Source: Bacteroidia bacterium
GTDB lineage: Bacteria > Bacteroidota > Bacteroidia > Bacteroidales > P3
DNA length: 7,836 nucleotides
Reading direction: 5' to 3'
Assembly: GCA_025999775.1 (NCBI GenBank)
Contig: BNXT01000051.1
Span: forward strand, 1-7,836
Shown here: positions 1-5,333 of the stretch, one piece after another
Layout of the letters: each line of letters opens with the position of its first letter
Position numbering within the stretch: the stretch's first letter is position 1
Translations under genes and position numbers: made by a program
The notes under the pieces: model-generated
Told to the model about the DNA's origin: nothing
The model's input: only the letters and a program-made list of their open reading frames with translations
The model's database searches: none

Positions 1-8
1 GATTAAGA

Positions 9-374
9 ATGATTATGCCTATTGGCTTATTGGTGGCGGTTGCCGGATTTAGCGCAATTGTGATGTTATTGTGGAACGCTTTGCTTCCCGATATCTTTGG
101 GTTGGAAGTGATTAACTTTTGGCAAGCGCTCGGCTTGTTGGTTTTGTCTCACATTTTGTTTGGCGGCGGCTGGAAAATGGCAATGGGTGGCATTATGGGA
201 CGCGGCGGCTTTGGGAAAAATCCTATCCGTGAAAAATGGGACAAAATGACACCCGAAGAACGCAAAGAGTTTATCAAAAATAGACATTGCGGACACAGAC
301 ACGGATTTGGCGCTCGACACTTTGGAGACGAGTTAATGAACGATGAATCTCCAAAAGACAATTCGCGTGACTGA
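9..374 (+). CDS. Small two-helix membrane protein with charged His-rich tail, upstream of ECF sigma factor
   Basis: The function is unknown. The 121-residue product has two hydrophobic segments, at about residues 5-24 and 36-53, joined by a short loop containing LLPDIFGL. A Gly-rich stretch (54-70) follows, then a charged tail with the motif REKWDKMTPEERKEF (74-88) and a His/Cys cluster (H93, C94, H96, H98, H104). I recall small proteins of this kind, with an FWQALGLL second helix and an MTPEER tail, as conserved hypothetical proteins in Bacteroidota and other bacteria, but I cannot name a family. The basic tail suggests that both ends face the cytoplasm. The start could be ATG at 9 or at 15. 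The frame stays open to the left edge, so the N-terminus may extend further. The last 32 bases overlap the sigma factor gene, suggesting coupled translation. A role as a membrane partner of that sigma factor is inference only. Confidence 0.8.
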   Translation: MIMPIGLLVAVAGFSAIVMLLWNALLPDIFGLEVINFWQALGLLVLSHILFGGGWKMAMGGIMGRGGFGKNPIREKWDKMTPEERKEFIKNRHCGHRHGFGARHFGDELMNDESPKDNSRD

Positions 375-930
375 AATAAACGAAAATGTGAGTGAACTGA
401 TTGCAGCGTATCAACCGCAACTGAAATCGTACATCCATAAGCGGGTAACGAATAAAGAAGATGCGGAAGATATTCTGCAAGACGTTTTTCATCAGCTTAT
501 CAAAACCGTTGAGACTTCGTTGAATCCCATTGAGCACGTGTCGGCGTGGTTGTATCGGGTAGCACATAATCTCATCATTAACAAAGGCATCAAAAAGAAG
601 GAGCTGGCATTGCCCGCTTATCGGGACGATGACGGCGATGGCGATATAATGCAAGGTCTATCGGACGTTCTGTTTCAAGATGCGTCCTCATCCCCTGAAA
701 TGGAATACTTACGTTCATTGGTTTGGACGGAATTGGAAACAGCCCTTGCTGAATTACCGCCCGAACAGCGCAAAATTTATGAATTAACAGAATTGGAGGG
801 GATTCCGGTAAAAGATATTTCGGAAACAACCGGAATTGCCGTGAATACCTTACTCTCACGAAAGCATTATGCCGTATTACATCTACGTAAACGGTTAGTG
901 GGTTTGTATCACGATATTATGTATTCATAG
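343..930 (+). CDS. ECF-type RNA polymerase sigma factor (sigma-70 family)
   Basis: This is an alternative sigma factor that would direct RNA polymerase to its own promoter set. The 195-residue product has the two-domain ECF layout. Region 2 (about 17-84) carries the core-binding signature DAEDILQDVF (40-49) and the segment SAWLYRVAHNLIIN (67-80). An acidic linker follows (95-101, rich in Asp). Region 4 (about 128-186) has ALAELPPEQRKIYELTELEG, then the helix-turn-helix VKDISETTGIAVNTLLSRKH, which would read the -35 element. Regions 1.1 and 3 are absent, as expected for ECF factors, and the length is usual for the class. ATG at 343 is chosen because it gives a complete region 2; GTG at 367 is a less likely alternative. 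No recognisable anti-sigma gene follows, since the next gene is the separately promoted L25 gene. The overlapping upstream membrane protein is the only neighbour that could regulate it. The ECF subgroup and target genes cannot be told from the sequence. Confidence 0.95.
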   Translation: MNLQKTIRVTEINENVSELIAAYQPQLKSYIHKRVTNKEDAEDILQDVFHQLIKTVETSLNPIEHVSAWLYRVAHNLIINKGIKKKELALPAYRDDDGDGDIMQGLSDVLFQDASSSPEMEYLRSLVWTELETALAELPPEQRKIYELTELEGIPVKDISETTGIAVNTLLSRKHYAVLHLRKRLVGLYHDIMYS

Positions 931-962
931 ACGAGTGAAATGTGAAATCAACCTGCAAATAA

Positions 963-994
963 TTTGGTCATTCCAATAATTTTTTGTACCTTTG
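963..994 (+). promoter_or_regulatory. Bacteroidota-type promoter of the L25-pth-gldE operon
   Basis: TTTG at 963-966 and TACCTTTG at 987-994 match the -33 (TTTG) and -7 (TAnnTTTG) elements used by the primary sigma factor of Bacteroidota, with a normal 20-base spacer. Transcription would start near 1000, leaving an AT-rich leader of about 20-25 bases before the ATG at 1023. No strong Shine-Dalgarno is seen, which is common in this phylum. The site lies in the only sizeable gap on the plus strand (931-1022), so it probably serves all three downstream genes. Confidence 0.8.
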
Positions 995-1022
995 CGGATT
1001 ATTCTAATAAAAAAATATCATT

Positions 1023-1658
1023 ATGAAAACAGTATCTATGAGCGGTTCGCCGAGAGCGAACGTAGGGAAAAAAGATGCACACTCACTTCGCAGAGAAGCT
1101 TTAGTACCTTGTGTACTTTACGGCGGTGGTAGCGAACAACTTCACTTTTCGGTTCCGGAAACAGCCTTCAAGGAGGTTATTTTTTCGCCTGAAGTATGCT
1201 ATATCGAAGTTTCACTGAATGGGAAGAAACACGTAACAATCTTGCAAGATATTCAGTATCACAAAGTAACCGGTCGTGTGTTACATGCCGATTTCTTTGA
1301 GTTGATGGATACTCGTAAAATCACGCTGCCTATACCTGTCGTTTATCAAGGAAGTTCGCCCGGTGTACTTAAAGGCGGTAAACTCATTCGTACATTGCGT
1401 AAACTTAAAGTCAACGCTTACCCCAAAGATATGCCGGAAGGAATCGTTATTGATATTAGCAAATTAGATATTGGCGATTACTGCAAGGTTCAGGATTTAG
1501 AGGCTGGTAAGTACTCCTTTTTTGAGAATCCGAACACCACTATCTGTACGGTGAAGACTACGCGTAATGTGCAAGCAGATCCTGCGGCTCCGGCAACTAC
1601 TGCGGCGGCTCCGGCAGCAGCAGCGAAAACCACAGCTACGGCTAAGTCTGCTAAGTAA
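1023..1658 (+). CDS. rplY: 50S ribosomal protein L25, long form (general stress protein CTC / TL5 type)
   Basis: L25 binds 5S rRNA in the large ribosomal subunit. The 211-residue product is the two-domain CTC form, about twice the length of E. coli L25. The N-terminal 5S-binding domain (about 1-95) has the typical segments VPCVLYGGG (28-36), VTILQDIQYH (71-80) and VLHADFFEL (87-95). The C-terminal beta domain (about 98-182) has GSSPGVLKGGKL (110-121), then PKDMPEGIVIDISKLDIGD (134-152). From about residue 184 the chain becomes a low-complexity Ala/Pro/Thr/Lys tail, probably disordered, as is common in long L25 proteins. The gene follows its own promoter and heads a probable operon with peptidyl-tRNA hydrolase 11 bases downstream. 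This ctc-pth order is common in bacteria and supports the assignment. The same family is also called ctc. Confidence 0.97.
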   Translation: MKTVSMSGSPRANVGKKDAHSLRREALVPCVLYGGGSEQLHFSVPETAFKEVIFSPEVCYIEVSLNGKKHVTILQDIQYHKVTGRVLHADFFELMDTRKITLPIPVVYQGSSPGVLKGGKLIRTLRKLKVNAYPKDMPEGIVIDISKLDIGDYCKVQDLEAGKYSFFENPNTTICTVKTTRNVQADPAAPATTAAAPAAAAKTTATAKSAK

Positions 1659-1669
1659 ATACGTACATC

Positions 1670-2233
1670 GTGAAATTTCTTATCGTCGGTCTGGGTAATA
1701 TCGGGGTCGAATATGTTGGCACACGGCACAATGCAGGTTTCATGATTGCTGATTGTTTAGTAAACGTAAACAAAGCAGAGTTTGTAATATCACGCTATGC
1801 CGCACGTGCAGAATTTCGACTACGTGGAATGCAGTTCGTTGTAATAAAACCCTCAACCTACATGAACGAGAGCGGAAAGGCTGTGCGCTATTGGATGCAA
1901 GCCGAAGCTGTTGACTTGTCCAATGTGTTAGTATTAGTGGATGATATTGCGCTCAACTTAGGAGTTCTACGTATGAAGAAAAACGGCAGCGACGGAGGTC
2001 ATAACGGATTAACCAGCATTATCCTCACGTTAAATACCGACCAATTTGCACGCCTGCGCTTTGGTATCGGCAATCAGTTTGCACACGGAACACAGATTAA
2101 CTATGTGTTAGGGCGATTTTCTAACGACGAACGAACGCTCATTCAACCCAAAATAGAACAAGCTACCGAGATGATTACGAGTTTTGCCTTTCAAGGCGCT
2201 GATAAAACGATGACTTTATTTAACAATAAATAA
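1670..2233 (+). CDS. pth: Peptidyl-tRNA hydrolase
   Basis: This cytoplasmic enzyme cleaves the ester bond in peptidyl-tRNAs released early from the ribosome, so that the tRNA can be reused. The 187-residue length is normal for bacterial Pth. Residues matching the E. coli active site are present: N10 in GLGNIG, H20 in GTRHNAGF, M65/N66 in KPSTYMNESG, D91 in the VDD segment (E. coli D93), and H111/N112 in GGHNGL. The Glu that usually follows the catalytic Asp is Asp here, a mild change. The start is GTG at 1670: no in-frame ATG lies nearby upstream, and the conserved strand KFLIVGLGN begins at once after it. The gene lies 11 bases after the L25 gene and one base before the GldE-like gene, so all three are probably on one transcript. 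Confidence 0.97.
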   Translation: MKFLIVGLGNIGVEYVGTRHNAGFMIADCLVNVNKAEFVISRYAARAEFRLRGMQFVVIKPSTYMNESGKAVRYWMQAEAVDLSNVLVLVDDIALNLGVLRMKKNGSDGGHNGLTSIILTLNTDQFARLRFGIGNQFAHGTQINYVLGRFSNDERTLIQPKIEQATEMITSFAFQGADKTMTLFNNK

Positions 2234-2234
2234 G

Positions 2235-3524
2235 ATGTTTCTATCAATTTTCACAGGAATAACAACAGGGGCAATCATTGGCATGGTCGTCATACTGTTT
2301 CTTTTACTCGTGTCGGGGTCTGTATCGGCTTCTGAAACCGCTATTTTTTCCATGGCGCCTAAGGATATTGAAACCATCAAAATCAACAAAAGCCCCAAAT
2401 ACGCAGCGCTTGTCGGCTTGATGGGCAATCCTCAACGATTGTTAGCGACCATTTTAGTTGCCAACAACTTCGTCAATGTTGCTATCATTCTGATTTTCAC
2501 CTACGTCATTGATTCACTGTTTCACTTCACGGATATTCCTGTTTTAGGGTTTCTCTGCGAGGTTGTGCTCATTACCGTTGTTATATTACTTGCCGGAGAA
2601 ATAGTGCCGAAGGTTTACGCCGGTGTACGTCCCTTGAAAACGGCTGTATTTTTTACGCCAACTCTCGTTTTTCTATCGGCTCTTTTCAAACCTTTAACGA
2701 TGTTGCTCGTTAAAAGCACGTCCCTCATAGATAAACGACTATCTAATAAAAATCAGAATTTTTCGATTGAAGAATTAGCCGATGCCATAGATATTGCCGT
2801 TGATGAAGCAGCGCCTTATTCTGAAAAGAACTTCTTGAAACATATTGTTACCTTTGGCAAAATAGAGGTTAGCGAAGTGATGCGTTCACGTATGGATGTG
2901 ATTGCTATTGACAAAAACAATAGTTTTGAGCAGGTCATGAAGGTCATTATAGATTCGGGATACTCACGAATGCCTGTGTATAGCGAAACATTAGATACCA
3001 TTGTTGGGGTTTTGCATATCAAGGACGTACTCCCCTATTTTGATCACGCTGATTTCAAATGGAACACCCTGATTCGTACGGCTTTTTTTGTACCGGAGAA
3101 TAAAAAATTAGACGATATTTTGCAAGATTTCAAACAGCTGAAACGCCATTTAGCGATTGTTGTGGATGAATACGGCGGTACCGCAGGCATCATAACCTTA
3201 GAGGATGTCTTGGAAGAAATTGTAGGCGATATCCACGATGAATTTGATAGCGACAATGAAGACCAACTTTACCACACTATTAACGACCATGAGTGGATAT
3301 TTGAAGCTAAAATATCACTTAATGACTTTTGTAAGGTTGTCAATATTGACCGCAATTTCTTTGAATCTCTAAAGAAAGATTCCGAAAGTTTAGGCGGATT
3401 GATACTGGAACACACGGGCGAACTCCCTAAGAAATATTACAAACTGCAAATTGCACCTTTTACCTTATCCATTGAATCCGTTGATAGTCGGAGAATAAAA
3501 AAGGTACGTGTGATTAAGCTATAG
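2235..3524 (+). CDS. gldE: CNNM/CorC-family membrane protein with CBS domains, GldE-like
   Basis: The 429-residue protein has the complete layout of the family. The N-terminal CNNM (DUF21) membrane region has hydrophobic segments at about 10-30, 70-97, 104-126 and 135-160, with conserved SASETAIFS (31-39), ANNFVNVAI (76-84) and GEIVPKVYA (121-129). A CBS pair follows: the first (about 215-268) includes SGYSRMPVYSE, and the second (about 280-335) includes LAIVVDEYGGTAGIITLEDV. A CorC/HlyC C-terminal domain occupies about 350-429. Relatives include CorC, implicated in magnesium and cobalt handling, and GldE of Flavobacterium gliding. The NNFVNVAI helix and overall length favour the GldE branch, which also occurs in non-gliding Bacteroidales, so the name does not imply motility. 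gldD, a neighbour of gldE in some Bacteroidota, is absent here. The ATG lies one base after the pth stop, suggesting translational coupling. The family is certain; the GldE subgroup less so. Confidence 0.9.
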   Translation: MFLSIFTGITTGAIIGMVVILFLLLVSGSVSASETAIFSMAPKDIETIKINKSPKYAALVGLMGNPQRLLATILVANNFVNVAIILIFTYVIDSLFHFTDIPVLGFLCEVVLITVVILLAGEIVPKVYAGVRPLKTAVFFTPTLVFLSALFKPLTMLLVKSTSLIDKRLSNKNQNFSIEELADAIDIAVDEAAPYSEKNFLKHIVTFGKIEVSEVMRSRMDVIAIDKNNSFEQVMKVIIDSGYSRMPVYSETLDTIVGVLHIKDVLPYFDHADFKWNTLIRTAFFVPENKKLDDILQDFKQLKRHLAIVVDEYGGTAGIITLEDVLEEIVGDIHDEFDSDNEDQLYHTINDHEWIFEAKISLNDFCKVVNIDRNFFESLKKDSESLGGLILEHTGELPKKYYKLQIAPFTLSIESVDSRRIKKVRVIKL

Positions 3525-3528
3525 CGCT

Positions 3529-5310
3529 CTACATCCGTTCCAAAGCTTCTATACCGAGCAATGTGAGAGCCGAGTGTATGACGTTAGCCGATAATTTAGA
3601 TAATTGTAATCGGCGTTGACGTATGGCGTCGTTCGCTTCTCTCAGTATTGGCGTATCTTGATAGAAACTATTGTATTCTTTGGCTAAATCAAACACGTAA
3701 TTTGCAATCAGGGCAGGACTGCAATTGTCTCCGGCTTGCTGTACCACATCCGGAAAGTCGTGCAGCAAAGAGAGTATCGTTTTTTCTTTGTCTATCAATG
3801 GAATCACTGTATTGACCGGCTGTTTCATATCATTGACATCCGCTTTACGTAACAGTGAATGGATACGAGCGTGTGTATATTGGATGAACGGACCGGTATT
3901 ACCATTAAAATCAATGGATTCTTTAGGGTTGAACAGCATGTTTTTTGCAGGATCCACTTTCAGGATGAAATATTTTAGCGCGCCCATTGCTATGGCATGG
4001 TACAAATGTTGGCGTTCGTCTTCGCTAAAATGTTCGGTTTTACCTAAAGCTTCGGTGGTTTGACGTGCGGTATCGGTCATGCTTTCCACCAAATCATCCG
4101 CGTCCACGACCGTACCCTCTCTGGATTTCATCTTCCCTTCCGGTAATTCTACCATACCATAAGAAAGGTGTTCGATGTTATCCGACCATGTATAGCCTAA
4201 TTTACGCAGTACAAGCTTCAAAACCTCAAAGTGATAATTCTGTTCATTGCCCACCACATAAATCATTTTTTGAGGGTTAAATTCATCTATTCGCAAGCAG
4301 GCTGTTCCAAGGTCTTGGGTCATGTAAACAGAGGTGCCATCGCTGCGTAAAAGAAGCTTTTCATCCAAGCCGTCGGCGGTCAAATCAGCCCACACGGACT
4401 GGTCGGAACGTTGCTGAAGTAATCCTTTAGATAACCCACTTAAAACTATTGATTTACCGAGTAAATACGTTTCCGATTCGTAGTATATTTTATCAAAATG
4501 GATACCCAATGTTTGATAGGTTTTTTCAAAGCCGTCATAGACCCATTGGTTCATAGTTTTCCACAAGGTAACGGTATCCGGATCGCCGGATTCCCATTTA
4601 CGTAACATCTCTTGTGCAGCGAGTAGTATCGGCGCTTGCTTAGTAGCCTCTTCGGGAGTAATCCCTGTGGATACCAAATTGGCAATTTCCTCTTTATAGT
4701 ATTGATCAAACAGCACATAGTATTTTCCGACTAAATGGTCGCCTTTCAGTCCCGAAGATGTAGGTGTTTCACCATTGCCAAACCGTTGCCACGCCAGCAT
4801 GGATTTGCAAATATGGATACCTCTATCGTTGACTAAATTGACCATCTTAACATGGTGTCCATTGGCTTTCAGGATTTCGCTCACCGACCACCCTATCAAA
4901 TTATTACGAATATGCCCCAAATGCAAGGGTTTATTTGTATTGGGAGAAGAGTATTCAACGACCATAGGTTGGCTGCTATTTTGCGATTGGATACCAAAAT
5001 GAGTTTGTACGGAAGCTTCTTGCAAGAATTGTACATAGTAAATATCGGAGATCACCAAATTGAGGAAGCCTTTCACAATATTAAAATCCGCTATTGTATC
5101 GCATTGTTGCTTCAAGTTTTCGCCAATGAGTTGAGCTGTTTGTTCCGGTGATTTACGGGCAGCCTTTACAAAAGGAAACACAACGATGGTGAGGTCGCCT
5201 GCAAAATCGGCAGGCGTTTTCTGAATCTGTATTTGTGTTGGCACAACAGAAACATCAAAGAGTGTTTTTACGATACCACAGACGTGCTGTGCAAGAGTTT
5301 GATTTATCAT
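3529..5310 (-). CDS. argS: Arginyl-tRNA synthetase
   Basis: This class I synthetase attaches arginine to tRNA-Arg in the cytoplasm. From ATG at 5310 it has 593 residues, normal for the family. It has the N-terminal ArgRS domain (about 5-90) and a Rossmann core with the HIGH motif as HLGH (130-133) in SSPNTNKPLHLGH. The KMSKS equivalent is KMKSREG (393-399), a usual ArgRS variant. The anticodon-binding DALR domain (about 470-593) includes IQYTHARIHSLLRK, and the C-terminus is the conserved ERM. The frame could also begin at TTG 5325 (598 residues), but that TTG overlaps a GGAG well placed for the ATG, so I prefer 5310. The gene lies 23 bases after the outer-membrane protein gene with no terminator between, so co-transcription is likely. 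Its stop is four bases from the stop of the convergent GldE-like gene. It appears intact. Confidence 0.97.
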   Translation of the reverse strand: MINQTLAQHVCGIVKTLFDVSVVPTQIQIQKTPADFAGDLTIVVFPFVKAARKSPEQTAQLIGENLKQQCDTIADFNIVKGFLNLVISDIYYVQFLQEASVQTHFGIQSQNSSQPMVVEYSSPNTNKPLHLGHIRNNLIGWSVSEILKANGHHVKMVNLVNDRGIHICKSMLAWQRFGNGETPTSSGLKGDHLVGKYYVLFDQYYKEEIANLVSTGITPEEATKQAPILLAAQEMLRKWESGDPDTVTLWKTMNQWVYDGFEKTYQTLGIHFDKIYYESETYLLGKSIVLSGLSKGLLQQRSDQSVWADLTADGLDEKLLLRSDGTSVYMTQDLGTACLRIDEFNPQKMIYVVGNEQNYHFEVLKLVLRKLGYTWSDNIEHLSYGMVELPEGKMKSREGTVVDADDLVESMTDTARQTTEALGKTEHFSEDERQHLYHAIAMGALKYFILKVDPAKNMLFNPKESIDFNGNTGPFIQYTHARIHSLLRKADVNDMKQPVNTVIPLIDKEKTILSLLHDFPDVVQQAGDNCSPALIANYVFDLAKEYNSFYQDTPILREANDAIRQRRLQLSKLSANVIHSALTLLGIEALERM

Positions 5311-5317
5311 ACCAAAA

Positions 5318-5323
5318 TTCTCC
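5318..5323 (-). promoter_or_regulatory. Ribosome binding site deciding the argS start
   Basis: On the minus strand GGAGAA lies at 5323-5318, with its GGAG ending nine bases before the ATG at 5310. The alternative TTG start at 5325 overlaps this element and has nothing similar upstream, so the ATG is the better start. A clear Shine-Dalgarno stands out here because the other genes in the window have weak or none. Confidence 0.6.
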
Positions 5324-5333
5324 AATTCAGAGA

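Noticed and set aside
274..859. Minus-strand open frames across the sigma factor gene
   Set aside because: They are antisense to the sigma factor, whose regions 2 and 4 are clear, and their products resemble nothing I know.
964..985. Weak hairpin (TTGG, five-base loop, CCAA) followed by a T-run, a possible terminator of the sigma factor gene
   Set aside because: The stem is only four pairs with two G-C pairs, and it overlaps the -33 element of the L25 promoter, which explains the sequence better. Termination here remains possible but unsupported.
1572..1655. Ala/Pro/Thr/Lys-rich end of L25 as a possible frameshift or foreign tail
   Set aside because: The frame is continuous, and long L25 proteins often end in low-complexity tails of this kind.
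3518..3528. Small palindrome AGCGCT and AGC/GCT pairing between the convergent stop codons, a possible bidirectional terminator
   Set aside because: The palindrome is six bases long, has no adequate loop and lacks a T-run on either strand.
3725..5151. Several plus-strand open frames of 70-112 codons inside argS
   Set aside because: All are antisense to the well-conserved arginyl-tRNA synthetase and none has a recognisable domain.
5311..5325. TTG at 5325 as the start of argS
   Set aside because: TTG is a rare start, it overlaps the GGAG that is well placed for the ATG at 5310, and the five extra residues match nothing typical of ArgRS N-termini.
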